A DNA stretch of 64,000 nt from Sulfuricurvum sp. (lineage in GTDB: Bacteria > Campylobacterota > Campylobacteria > Campylobacterales > Sulfurimonadaceae). The stretch lies in contig JAUYAU010000014.1 of assembly GCA_030693335.1 (NCBI GenBank), positions 46,757-110,756 of the forward strand, written 5' to 3'. This document shows, piece after piece, positions 33,060 to 41,594 of the stretch. Position 1 is the first letter of the stretch. Each line of letters opens with the position of its first letter. Position numbers and translations under genes: made by a program. Below the pieces are notes generated by a model. The model did no database searches. It saw only the letters and a program-made list of their open reading frames with translations, and was not told the origin of the DNA.

Positions 33060-36000
33060 ATGATGTATTTAGAAAGTAGAAGAACATTTTTAAAAGGTGC
33101 CGCATTTACAGTTGCAGGCGCTGCGATTGCTAAGGGCGTATTTTCAACCGATGCAGCTGCTGATTCTGTTGAGAAAAGCAAGTTTACCAATACTCCTGAT
33201 AGTCTTTCATTTTACCCTCCTTTGGATCAATGGGAAGGTTTTCAAGAGCTTGACGGTAATGACTGGAAGCGTGGGGGTATTGACCGTCACGGTGTTCAAA
33301 GTGAAGAAAATCCGGATGGTATTGTCGTTAATGATTATATGATCGTTCCAACCGCGTGTTCAAACTGTGAAGCGTCATGTGGTTTGACGGCATGGATTGA
33401 CAAAAAAACTTTGACCGTCAAAAAATACATGGGTAACCCGTTGCATCCAGCTTCTCGCGGTCGTAACTGTGCAAAAGGATATGCAGTTCAATCCCAAATG
33501 TATGACCCTGACCGTATTCCATTTCCATTGAAACGTGCACCTGGTTCTAAACGTGGTGAGGGTAAATGGATTCGTACGACATGGGATGAAGCTATGACAA
33601 CCATCGGTAAGAAGATGGGGGATACTCTTCGTAAAGGGGATGAGCTTTCTCGTAAATCCGTTATGTATCATGTCGGTCGTCCTAATGAAAACGGGTTTGT
33701 TCCCCAAGTATGGGAAACAATGGGTCTTGATTCATACAATTCTCATACGAATATTTGTTCATCAAATGGACGTACTCCGTCAATTTGGACGGCCAATGAT
33801 GACCGTACCAGTCCTGACTGGGCAAATGCAAAGCTGATATTTTTGAACTCATCGCATGCAGCGGATGCAGGGCACTATTTCCAACAATCAGCCAGTTTTA
33901 TCGCGGATGCGCGTAAAAAAGGTGCGAAGATGGTTGTTATGGACCCTCGTATGTCGAACTCTGCGGGTATGTCGGATCTATGGATCGCTGCATGGCCGGG
34001 TACGGAAGCAGTAATTTATCTCTATCTTGCCAATCGTATTTTACAAGAAAATATGACTGATAAGAAGTTTGTCAAAAAGTGGTTCAACTGGGAAACACTA
34101 ATGAACGATCAAGAGCATCTTGATTTTATGCTTGCAAAAGGTCAAATTACTAAAGCACCGGCTGATAAGAGTTTTGACAGTTATATGGAGCTTTTAAAAG
34201 ACATGTATGCTCCGTATACATTGGATTATGCAGTTAAAGAAACACATGTTCCTGCTTATAAACTTGAGAAGCTTTATGAGATGTTTATCTGGGCCGGTGA
34301 TGCGATTTCTACGTATATTTGGCGTGCAGCAGCTGCAGGTAACCGCGGTGCATGGATGGGTGGACGTTCAGCGTATTTCTGTATTGGTCTTCGTGGCGCT
34401 ATTGGTACAGAGGGTGGTACCTTCTTCCACCACTGGCACGTTATTTCTGTTTCTGGTAAGGGTGGAAGCTCTACATTAGGGCAGGGTGCAGGTGGAGCGG
34501 ATGTTCCTAAGGTTAAAGTATGGAATGAACTTACGTGGCCTCCTGAGTGGCCTTTATCAACGTATGAAATGTCGTATTTATTACCGCATTTACTTACTGA
34601 TACAGCATGGCAAAAGAAATGGAATGATCGTGGTTTAACGGTTCCGAGTAAGCTTTCTGTCTACATTCCGCGTATGTATAACCCTGTCTGGATTAATCCG
34701 GACGGTTTCCGTTGGATTGAAGTCCTAAAAGACGAAACGAAGATGGAACTTACTATGAATCTCTCTCCTGTTTGGTCAGAAACAAACTGGTATATGGACT
34801 ATGTTCTTCCAGTAGGACTTGCAGGTGAGCGTCATGATCAGCATTCTGAGGCTACAATGCCAGCACGATGGACCTCTTTCCGTCAGCCGGTATTACGTGT
34901 AGCATTAGAAAAATCAGGCTGGAAAGCTAAAAATCCTAACCGCGCGACTCTTGAAGCACACGTAAAAGCGGGTCTTGGTGAAGTTTGGGAAGAGAATGAA
35001 TTCTGGTTTGATTTGTGTGTTAACTACATAGATACAGACGGAAGTCTTGGTGTTAAAAAAATGTGGGAATCCAAGCGTCATCCTGGTAAACCGGTGACGA
35101 TTGCTGAGTGGTACGATGCTGCATTTGGTGATAACCTGCCAAAACTCAAAGAGACAGCCACTAATGATGAGCGTTACAGTAAAGAAGAGTTCCCAGTGTA
35201 CGCTTATTTGCGCGATCATGGTGCATGGATGGAAGAAGATAAAATCTTCCATGCTATGGAGCGTGAACTAAAAATGGAAGATGGAGAGGTTATCTCTCAC
35301 GGGCATAAATTTGATGCGGCTTCTATGAGTATCGGTGCAGGCGGGGTAATAACTGCAAAAGACCATAAAGGTAAAGATACAAAAATCGGTATTGAAATCG
35401 ACGGTAAAAAAATGGAAGGGTTTGCAACGCTTACTAAAAAGTTGGAATTCTATACCCAATGGGCTACGGATTGGAAGTGGAGAGAGTACTCAATGCCTTT
35501 TTATCCGCGTAACGATGAAGAGAAAAAAGAGATGGTTCACCTCGTATCGCATGTTAATCACATGTATATGAAAGAGGACAATTCATTTGCGCTTAACACG
35601 GTATTCCGTTTGCCGTATAACATTCATACCCGTTCTGCGAACTCTAAGCACTTGATGGAGATTTCACAAAACCATGACCCAATCTGGATCTATACTAAAG
35701 ATGCACAACGCCTTGGATTTAAACGCGGTGATGCGATGCGTGTAAAAATTGTGGATACGGTTTCTGGCTTAGAAAGTGGCTATTTCGTTGCGATGGCTGT
35801 TCCTACGGAAGGTGTTATGCCTGGTACCTTGGCGTGTTCACACCATGGCGGACGTTGGAAATTGACGAATCATGTCACGATTCCAAATGGCGTTACCGAT
35901 GGTAAAGTAGCACCATCTACTGCACCGCGTGATTTGACTAATAAAGAGTTTTTAAAAGAATCACCTGCAAACATTGGTAAAGCAGGAGCACAAACGAAGA

Positions 36001-36452
36001 TCGATGATTATAGCGGTACGACGGGTATCAATAGTTTTGGTGTTCCAGTTGCTGAGATTCAAATGGATGGAAAAGTGGGTAAACTCAAATACGTTGAGGG
36101 GATCAAAGGATTTAAGGCTGAGCGTTTTGCAGAGTACAATCGTGACTCTGAAAATGTTTGGTGGGATGGGTTAAGCGGCTCATGGCAGAATGCTGTAGCG
36201 GCTCCTCATCCGGATCCAGTTTCCGGTATGCACTGTTGGCACCATAAGGTTATCTTAGAGCCTGTTCAGCCGGGTGACAAGATCGGGGATATCTTTGTAA
36301 ATTATGACAATAACCTCAAAGTCTATCAAGCATGGAGGGACACGTTGACTCGTGGTTTGGATTCCAATTCAACCATTCGCCGCCCTCGCCATATCAAACG
36401 CCCATGGGTTACTCTTGACCCATCTGCATACGATGTTACTATCAAGTCTTAG
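33060..36452 (+). CDS. Tat-exported molybdopterin oxidoreductase catalytic subunit (PsrA/TtrA/SoeA class)
   Basis: Up to 1130 residues; the ATG at 33063 has better spacing (6 bases) from AGAGG. It has a twin-arginine signal ESRRTFLKGAAFTVAG, so it works in the periplasm. An N-terminal [4Fe-4S] site is formed by C100, C103, C107 and C137, followed by the lysine of NCAKGY. A cysteine in SHTNICSSNG (C233) is in the place of the molybdenum ligand of Cys-coordinated members. KMVVMDPRMS and HVISVSGKGG fit the Mo-bisMGD fold, and the C-terminal dinucleotide-binding domain begins near residue 840. At 1130 residues it is longer than PsrA (~760) and somewhat longer than TtrA. Candidate substrates are polysulfide, tetrathionate or another sulfur compound, but none is proven by sequence. 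Confidence 0.85.
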   Translation: MMYLESRRTFLKGAAFTVAGAAIAKGVFSTDAAADSVEKSKFTNTPDSLSFYPPLDQWEGFQELDGNDWKRGGIDRHGVQSEENPDGIVVNDYMIVPTACSNCEASCGLTAWIDKKTLTVKKYMGNPLHPASRGRNCAKGYAVQSQMYDPDRIPFPLKRAPGSKRGEGKWIRTTWDEAMTTIGKKMGDTLRKGDELSRKSVMYHVGRPNENGFVPQVWETMGLDSYNSHTNICSSNGRTPSIWTANDDRTSPDWANAKLIFLNSSHAADAGHYFQQSASFIADARKKGAKMVVMDPRMSNSAGMSDLWIAAWPGTEAVIYLYLANRILQENMTDKKFVKKWFNWETLMNDQEHLDFMLAKGQITKAPADKSFDSYMELLKDMYAPYTLDYAVKETHVPAYKLEKLYEMFIWAGDAISTYIWRAAAAGNRGAWMGGRSAYFCIGLRGAIGTEGGTFFHHWHVISVSGKGGSSTLGQGAGGADVPKVKVWNELTWPPEWPLSTYEMSYLLPHLLTDTAWQKKWNDRGLTVPSKLSVYIPRMYNPVWINPDGFRWIEVLKDETKMELTMNLSPVWSETNWYMDYVLPVGLAGERHDQHSEATMPARWTSFRQPVLRVALEKSGWKAKNPNRATLEAHVKAGLGEVWEENEFWFDLCVNYIDTDGSLGVKKMWESKRHPGKPVTIAEWYDAAFGDNLPKLKETATNDERYSKEEFPVYAYLRDHGAWMEEDKIFHAMERELKMEDGEVISHGHKFDAASMSIGAGGVITAKDHKGKDTKIGIEIDGKKMEGFATLTKKLEFYTQWATDWKWREYSMPFYPRNDEEKKEMVHLVSHVNHMYMKEDNSFALNTVFRLPYNIHTRSANSKHLMEISQNHDPIWIYTKDAQRLGFKRGDAMRVKIVDTVSGLESGYFVAMAVPTEGVMPGTLACSHHGGRWKLTNHVTIPNGVTDGKVAPSTAPRDLTNKEFLKESPANIGKAGAQTKIDDYSGTTGINSFGVPVAEIQMDGKVGKLKYVEGIKGFKAERFAEYNRDSENVWWDGLSGSWQNAVAAPHPDPVSGMHCWHHKVILEPVQPGDKIGDIFVNYDNNLKVYQAWRDTLTRGLDSNSTIRRPRHIKRPWVTLDPSAYDVTIKS

Positions 36453-36540
36453 GACTTGATACCTTTTTCTTAACCTTCTTATCTCATGTACTTTTCAGTC
36501 GAAGCAGCTACAATCCCATCACTATTTAAAGGTATCATTA

Positions 36541-37164
36541 ATGGATGAACTCACCGCACGCAGTAACATTTATGCCCTTCTTTCTCGAATAATGCTTCAA
36601 GAGCTTGACGTTGAAATTTTAAATACACTTATGAACGATGAAACAGTTTTAGAGTTTTTGCCCCATTGGAAAGAGTGGGAGTTATGCAATACGATGCCGC
36701 AGCAAAAACTTTTAGAGGAGTATTTAAATCCTGATTTTACGAATCTTTCGTTATTGCATTTAGTTCCTTATGAAACGTTTTACACTCGTGCAGATCAAAT
36801 GATCGAAACGGGCGGAGCCAATCCAGTCACGGATATGTACAGTGCTTATGATTTTATTGTGGATTATGGGATCGCACGGGTTGTTTCATCGGACCATATT
36901 GGCGTGGAACTTGAATTTATGCATCATTTGTGTCAGGCGCAACTCAAAGCCACAGGGGAAGGAGACCATGATTCCGCTCTAGAACTGCAAGCGGTTCAAC
37001 ATCGTTTTTTGAACACGCATTTACTGCAATGGGCTCCTATGTATCTGATTAATATGAAATACGAATCCCGTACTCCTTTGTATTATGATGCGGCCGAAAT
37101 GGCATTAGAGTTTATTCTCTCGGACAATGAAATGTTAAGTGCGGTTGTGTCTAAAGCTTCATGA
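36541..37164 (+). CDS. TorD/DmsD-family molybdoenzyme maturation chaperone
   Basis: A 207-residue, mainly helical protein of the TorD family. It opens with NIYALLSRIMLQELDVEIL, has LLHLVPYETFYTRADQM (the 'p.e.e..rl' region) and YDFIVDYG, and ends in YDAAEMALEFI. Such chaperones bind the Tat signal of the molybdenum subunit, hold it until the cofactor is inserted, and then release it for export. The gene is 88 bases after the catalytic subunit and overlaps the ferredoxin gene by ATGA, so its client is very probably that subunit. Confidence 0.85.
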   Translation: MDELTARSNIYALLSRIMLQELDVEILNTLMNDETVLEFLPHWKEWELCNTMPQQKLLEEYLNPDFTNLSLLHLVPYETFYTRADQMIETGGANPVTDMYSAYDFIVDYGIARVVSSDHIGVELEFMHHLCQAQLKATGEGDHDSALELQAVQHRFLNTHLLQWAPMYLINMKYESRTPLYYDAAEMALEFILSDNEMLSAVVSKAS

Positions 37165-38255
37165 GTTTTTTAATCCTTTCTCCCAGTTCATGTGTCAGAG
37201 CGCTGAGTGTCAATTCGATTTGTACTCATTGTGTTGATGTGTGTCCAACGACTGCCATTAATATTGCAGGACGACTTCCTTCTATTAATCAAGCACTATG
37301 TGTTGGATGTGCTGGGTGTGTTGCCGTGTGTCCTACAGAGGCATTGAAACTTGATGATTTTAGTGCTACTGATTTTTTCTTTTCCTTTATAAGCGATGAA
37401 GAAAATCTTGTTTCCTGCCAAAAGAATGTACCGTGTATTGCAGCGTTGAGCAGTGAACAATTGATTTCGTTTACGCAAATGAAGCAGGGAGTTGTTTTGG
37501 ATACAGGGCATTGCGGTCAATGCGATATCGGAGAACGTATTATGACATCTATAGCTAGTACTATCGACAATTCTAATTATCTTCTTGAAGCGATAGAATC
37601 AGATTTCAGGGTAACATGTGAGAATATCGGGTTTACTAATGTCAGTGAGACTGATGAAAAAGCGGATAGACGAGATTTCTTTAAAAACTTTCATCTACGT
37701 GGTATTGGCAAAGCACGAAATGATTTTGAAAAAGAGATACAGCGAACAACAGATGAATTTATTCAATATACAACCGATAGTTCGGATACCAAAGCCTTGC
37801 GAACGAAAAAAATAACGGATCGTCGTAAACTCTTTTTTACCGCATTAAAGCGTTTTGATATTCCTTCTGAATTTCATGTGGTAGAAAGTGATAAAATTAT
37901 TTTTACCTCACAAAAACTTTTGGATGAGGAACTGTGTACTGCGTGTGAAATGTGTCACCGTATTTGTCCAACGGGAGCATTGACTTCTGATATGCGCAAT
38001 TCAAAAATTGATTTTGACCCTTTTTTGTGTGTCAAATGCCATTTATGTCATGATGTATGTGAACCTAATGCTATTACACTTTCTACATCCTATAATCTAA
38101 AAGAGTGGTATGTGCCCAGTGTTCAAAATTTGGCCACATTCGCTGTACGCCGCTGTAATGAATGCGATGGGCTGTTCAGTTCCGTTGCAGGAGAAAAAAT
38201 TTGCCGCCGCTGTCGCCTCGAAGAGGAAGAAGCGCGTGAGCTTTGGGGGTTATAA
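37161..38255 (+). CDS. Multi-cluster ferredoxin-like protein with C-terminal zinc-ribbon-like tail
   Basis: A 364-residue cytoplasmic protein without a signal peptide. Two N-terminal cluster motifs (CTHCVDVCPTTAINI and CVGCAGCVAVCPTEALKL) and two C-terminal ones (CTACEMCHRICPTGAL and CVKCHLCHDVCEPNAI) predict four [4Fe-4S] clusters. Between them lies a segment with CQKNVPC and GHCGQCDIGERI, which adds four more cysteines. The end, CNECDGLFSSVAGEKICRRC, looks like a zinc ribbon. NapF-like or maturation-type ferredoxins are often linked to molybdoenzymes. It overlaps torD-like and abuts the next gene. An assembly or electron-supply role is inferred. Confidence 0.8.
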   Translation: MSFLILSPSSCVRALSVNSICTHCVDVCPTTAINIAGRLPSINQALCVGCAGCVAVCPTEALKLDDFSATDFFFSFISDEENLVSCQKNVPCIAALSSEQLISFTQMKQGVVLDTGHCGQCDIGERIMTSIASTIDNSNYLLEAIESDFRVTCENIGFTNVSETDEKADRRDFFKNFHLRGIGKARNDFEKEIQRTTDEFIQYTTDSSDTKALRTKKITDRRKLFFTALKRFDIPSEFHVVESDKIIFTSQKLLDEELCTACEMCHRICPTGALTSDMRNSKIDFDPFLCVKCHLCHDVCEPNAITLSTSYNLKEWYVPSVQNLATFAVRRCNECDGLFSSVAGEKICRRCRLEEEEARELWGL

Positions 38256-38702
38256 ATGATGAATGATGACAATTCCATAACAGTGGAAACAGCGCTTTAT
38301 GGCTATATCGCCGAAGAGGCACACAGTAGCCGTTTTTGTGCTATCGTAAACAAGTTGTTCAAAGGCAATAACGTCAATGCGATGGCAATTCCGATGAATA
38401 TACGTCCCGATGATGTCACGTTTACAATTTCTCAAATGCGCGACTCCAAACTAAGCGGTGCGGTAATCGCGATGGAATATCAAGAAGAGGCTTTTGGATT
38501 GTTGGATAATGCTTCTGACATGGCACAAGGAGCAGGATACTGCGATTTTATCCGTATTGTGGATGGAAAACTCATAGGTGAGCTTATTATGCCGGCTGCT
38601 TTAGAAAAGTTTGCGCAAAGCGATGCGTTTGAAGATGATATCGCACTTAATTCGATGACGCATTATTTTTATGAATTAATAACAGGAGAATACAATGAAT
38701 AA
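38256..38702 (+). CDS. Shikimate dehydrogenase N-terminal-domain-like protein lacking catalytic residues
   Basis: A 148-residue protein that follows the ferredoxin gene without a gap. It aligns by eye along its length with the substrate-binding domain of AroE: LYGYIAEEAHSSRFCAIVNK against 'YavfGnPIaHSkSPfiHn', then LSGAVIAMEYQEEAFGLLD against 'kGaNVTvPfKeeaf..aD', then IRIVDGKLIGEL against 'vr.edGrLiGdN'. The catalytic lysine is a glutamine (Q76) and the aspartate of GDNTD is missing, and there is no NADP-binding domain. It therefore should not make shikimate. A ligand-binding or structural accessory role in the molybdoenzyme operon is inferred. Confidence 0.65.
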   Translation: MMNDDNSITVETALYGYIAEEAHSSRFCAIVNKLFKGNNVNAMAIPMNIRPDDVTFTISQMRDSKLSGAVIAMEYQEEAFGLLDNASDMAQGAGYCDFIRIVDGKLIGELIMPAALEKFAQSDAFEDDIALNSMTHYFYELITGEYNE

Positions 38703-39186
38703 AGCAGATTTTAGTGATTTAAAAGCAGAATTTGATCAATTTGTCCGTGAAAAATGCGATACAGAGGATTGTGATACAAGTGGTGACAATAATCCTGATA
38801 ATGAACCGGTACCAGGTTTTGTGGATGAATTAACGGATAAGCTTCTCTCACCATTTCATAGCGGTGTTTATTTGTCACGTTTGGATATTAAACGCGTTGC
38901 GGAAGCGATTGATGAGTCGATTCCGATCAAAGAACGTAAAAAGATGCTGCAAGCTCTTTTCCGACACACAACGCGCAAAGCATATTTATGTGGTGCATTT
39001 GATGAGTTTAATCGTCACTTTGGTGGACGTATTTTGATTTATACTGAGCTAAGTGAAGCGTTTCCAGCTTCAAAATACATTTTTGATGCAAATATTGCTA
39101 AAATCAAAAATACGCAGAAAATTTTAGATCAAATTGTGGAAGATTACGAAGAAATTGAACCTACGGATGAACCGATGATGGTGTAA
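38695..39186 (+). CDS. Unrecognised acidic accessory protein of the molybdoenzyme operon
   Basis: A 163-residue soluble protein that overlaps the preceding gene by 8 bases. It has an acidic, Asp/Asn-rich N-terminal region (CDTEDCDTSGDNNPDNEPVP), a helical middle with YLSRLDIKRVAEAIDESIP and ERKKMLQALFRHTTRKAY, and an acidic tail (VEDYEEIEPTDEP). It has no signal peptide, membrane segment or familiar motif. Three cysteines are present, two in the N-terminus (CDTEDC). I do not recognise the family. Translational coupling suggests it works with the pseudo-AroE and the ferredoxin in assembly of the enzyme. It is the last gene of the operon. Confidence 0.7.
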   Translation: MNKADFSDLKAEFDQFVREKCDTEDCDTSGDNNPDNEPVPGFVDELTDKLLSPFHSGVYLSRLDIKRVAEAIDESIPIKERKKMLQALFRHTTRKAYLCGAFDEFNRHFGGRILIYTELSEAFPASKYIFDANIAKIKNTQKILDQIVEDYEEIEPTDEPMMV

Positions 39187-39264
39187 TAGGCAATCCATTG
39201 AACAAAACTATTAAAAAAGATATAATAACTTAAATTAATATATCTTGGGTTAAGGATTATTTAG

Positions 39265-41079
39265 ATGCAGCGGTTTAAATGGCAGTTCCAGTTATTAATG
39301 GCCGTGTTGATAATATTTGCATCTGCCGTTTTTACCGGATTTTACATCTATGAAATAAACCAACATCGCGATGAGCGTACTCAAAACTCCGCTAATTACA
39401 TAAATACAGTCTATAACTCCGTAATTAATAATATGCAACATACTTACAAATACCGTGCCTATGGTAATCTGCTAATTTCTGGCTTCAATGAAGCGCTCAT
39501 AGCACAAGACCGTGAAAAGCTTTATTCATTGATTGAAAACCGTTATAAAACAATGCAAGAAGAAAATCGCTATTTAAAGATCATGCAATTCCATGCTCCC
39601 GATGGTACGTCCATTTTACGTGTTCATGAAAAAGAGAAATATGGTGACAATATCGCTTCCAAACGTCCATTGCTTAGACGTGTTCATGCGATAAAAGAGA
39701 TTCAAAGCGGCTTTGAAGGGGGGATAGCCGGTGTTGCATATCGGGTGGTAGTACCTTATTTTAAGGACAACCGCTACATCGGCGCGGTTGAGTTTGGTGT
39801 GGATGTTCATTATATCAGTGAAGAGATCGAGAAGATTAGCGGATTAAAAAGCTTGTTTTTACTTCACGAATCACGTATCGCAGCCGCATCTTCTCGAAGT
39901 GAATATAATATTCACAAAGGGGCATATTATCCTATACAGTTTGAGTCTGATCAATATGAGATCCTTAAACTCTATACCAAAAACAATTTAAATTACGAGA
40001 AAAAAGTAATAAATTATCATGATCACCATTATGAAATTCTCCCGATCCGCTTAAAAGGGGATGACGGAAAAGAGATGGGTATATTTTTATGTATGAATGA
40101 CATAACGGCTGGGTATGATGATCTTACTCGCACTATTGTTGGCAGTGTACTTATCACTTGTCTCTTGATTATCTTTTTTCTTGGAATTAATGAATCGATT
40201 GCACGAATTTTTATGAAAAGAGTCCGTTTTCAAGAAGAGTACATTGAAACCATACTCAATTCACAATCCAATATTATCATTGTAACGGATGACCGTAATA
40301 TCGTTTATGTTAATAATGCTTTTTTAGAGTATTTCCATTACCGCACATTAGAAGACTTTAGTAAAGATCATGATTGTATTTGTGACTTATTTCAAAGTAC
40401 AGAATCGGATGGCTATTTGTTACCGATTATTGATGGGATGCGATGGACAGAGTACATTATGGCACACAGTGCTCGTGAACATAAAGTGAAGATGACAGTG
40501 GATGGCAAAGCATCAACTTTCATCGTGACGGTGAAGAGGATAGAGTACGATAAGGAACTCCGTTATGTTGTTGTTTTTAGTGATATCACTGAGCTCAATG
40601 AATTAGCAACGATGGATAGGTTGACACAGGTGACTAACCGATTTGAATTTGACAAAATATTGGAACATTCACTTTCAGTATCCCGTCGATACAAAAGACC
40701 CCTTTCTGTCCTTTTATTGGATATTGACCATTTTAAACAGATTAATGATCGATTTGGACATTTGGTAGGGGACGCAGTTCTTAAAGGGCTCAGCGAGCTA
40801 TTGCGTAAGCAAATTCGTGAAAGTGATGTGGTTGCGCGATGGGGAGGGGAAGAGTTTATGATTCTTTTACCGGATACTCCGTTGCCTTCAGCGATCAAGA
40901 TGGCGGAAGCGTTGCGTCAGAGAATAGAGGTTAATAGCTTTGAAACCATCAAGTCATTAACTTGTTCCATTGGTGTGGCAGAGTTTAATCCTGTTGAAGA
41001 AGCGGACGATTTATTTAATCGAGCCGACGAGAAGCTGTATGCGGCTAAAAAAGCTGGGAGAAATCGGATAGTGGCTTAA
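39265..41079 (+). CDS. Membrane diguanylate cyclase with periplasmic double-Cache sensor and PAS domain
   Basis: A 604-residue protein. A first membrane segment (residues ~4-27) and a second (~290-311, TIVGSVLITCLLIIFFLG) enclose a periplasmic region of about 260 residues that looks like a double Cache sensor (MQFHAPDGTSILRVHEKEKY, FEGGIAGVAYRVVVPYF). A PAS domain follows (~325-440, ETILNSQSNIIIVTDDRNIV). The GGDEF domain (~445-604) has LLDIDHFKQINDRFGH and WGGEEF at about 526-531, with the RESD inhibitory site five residues before. It should make cyclic di-GMP in response to an extracytoplasmic ligand. Its end overlaps pgpA by 4 bases on opposite strands. Confidence 0.93.
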   Translation: MQRFKWQFQLLMAVLIIFASAVFTGFYIYEINQHRDERTQNSANYINTVYNSVINNMQHTYKYRAYGNLLISGFNEALIAQDREKLYSLIENRYKTMQEENRYLKIMQFHAPDGTSILRVHEKEKYGDNIASKRPLLRRVHAIKEIQSGFEGGIAGVAYRVVVPYFKDNRYIGAVEFGVDVHYISEEIEKISGLKSLFLLHESRIAAASSRSEYNIHKGAYYPIQFESDQYEILKLYTKNNLNYEKKVINYHDHHYEILPIRLKGDDGKEMGIFLCMNDITAGYDDLTRTIVGSVLITCLLIIFFLGINESIARIFMKRVRFQEEYIETILNSQSNIIIVTDDRNIVYVNNAFLEYFHYRTLEDFSKDHDCICDLFQSTESDGYLLPIIDGMRWTEYIMAHSAREHKVKMTVDGKASTFIVTVKRIEYDKELRYVVVFSDITELNELATMDRLTQVTNRFEFDKILEHSLSVSRRYKRPLSVLLLDIDHFKQINDRFGHLVGDAVLKGLSELLRKQIRESDVVARWGGEEFMILLPDTPLPSAIKMAEALRQRIEVNSFETIKSLTCSIGVAEFNPVEEADDLFNRADEKLYAAKKAGRNRIVA

Positions 41080-41585
41080 AAAGCCGATATTCTTATGAAA
41101 GCCTGCCAAACAAGGGCGGCACTGATACCTGCTGCAAAGCCAGCCACAACATCATCCCCCATGACTCCCCATCCGCCTTTTACATTACGATCAATACGTC
41201 CGATGATAGAGGGCTTTTTAATGTCATAAAGACGAAAGAAGATAAAGCTGAGTGCTATTTGAACAGTAATTCCATTCCCCCATACGGCTAAATCACCTAA
41301 AGCAAACATAACACCCGGTGCAATGGAAAGAGCAAACCACATTCCTACCAATTCATCAATGACAATTTTTTGATTATCATGTATGCCACTTTGCAATTCA
41401 TATCGGTCAATACTTTTGATAGCGAAAAGGGTGATCAGTAGGGTGAGTAAAAAAAGAGTCTGAGGTCCTAAAAAAACCAAAACAGCTATTCCAATAGGAA
41501 GTGAAACCAGTGTCCCCATTGTCCCGGGTGCTTTTGGTGAGTGTCCGCTGTAAAAAAGGGTAAGAAATAACCAATTGAGTTTCAT
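41076..41585 (-). CDS. pgpA: Phosphatidylglycerophosphatase A
   Basis: A 169-residue membrane enzyme that dephosphorylates phosphatidylglycerol phosphate to phosphatidylglycerol. Motifs: YSGHSPKAPGTMGTLVSLP (the 'GtG..p.apGT.GSL' block), DNQKIVIDELVGMWFAL (the IVIDE catalytic acidic region), FFRLYDIKKPSIIGRID and KGGWGVMGDDVVAGFAAG. All are typical of PgpA. It follows the Sat-like gene by 9 bases on the same strand. The gene order matches what I recall from C. jejuni Cj1607-Cj1610. Confidence 0.94.
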   Translation of the reverse strand: MKLNWLFLTLFYSGHSPKAPGTMGTLVSLPIGIAVLVFLGPQTLFLLTLLITLFAIKSIDRYELQSGIHDNQKIVIDELVGMWFALSIAPGVMFALGDLAVWGNGITVQIALSFIFFRLYDIKKPSIIGRIDRNVKGGWGVMGDDVVAGFAAGISAALVWQAFIRISAF

Positions 41586-41594
41586 GAATTATCC

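Noticed and set aside
31514..36452. Formate dehydrogenase assignment for the Mo operon
   Set aside because: The membrane subunit is NrfD-type, not a cytochrome b, there is no selenocysteine-type motif, and the order B-C-A fits the polysulfide/tetrathionate class.
38250..38435. Small minus-strand frame over the pseudo-AroE gene
   Set aside because: Antisense to a well-packed operon, no ribosome binding site, Cys/His-rich shadow translation.
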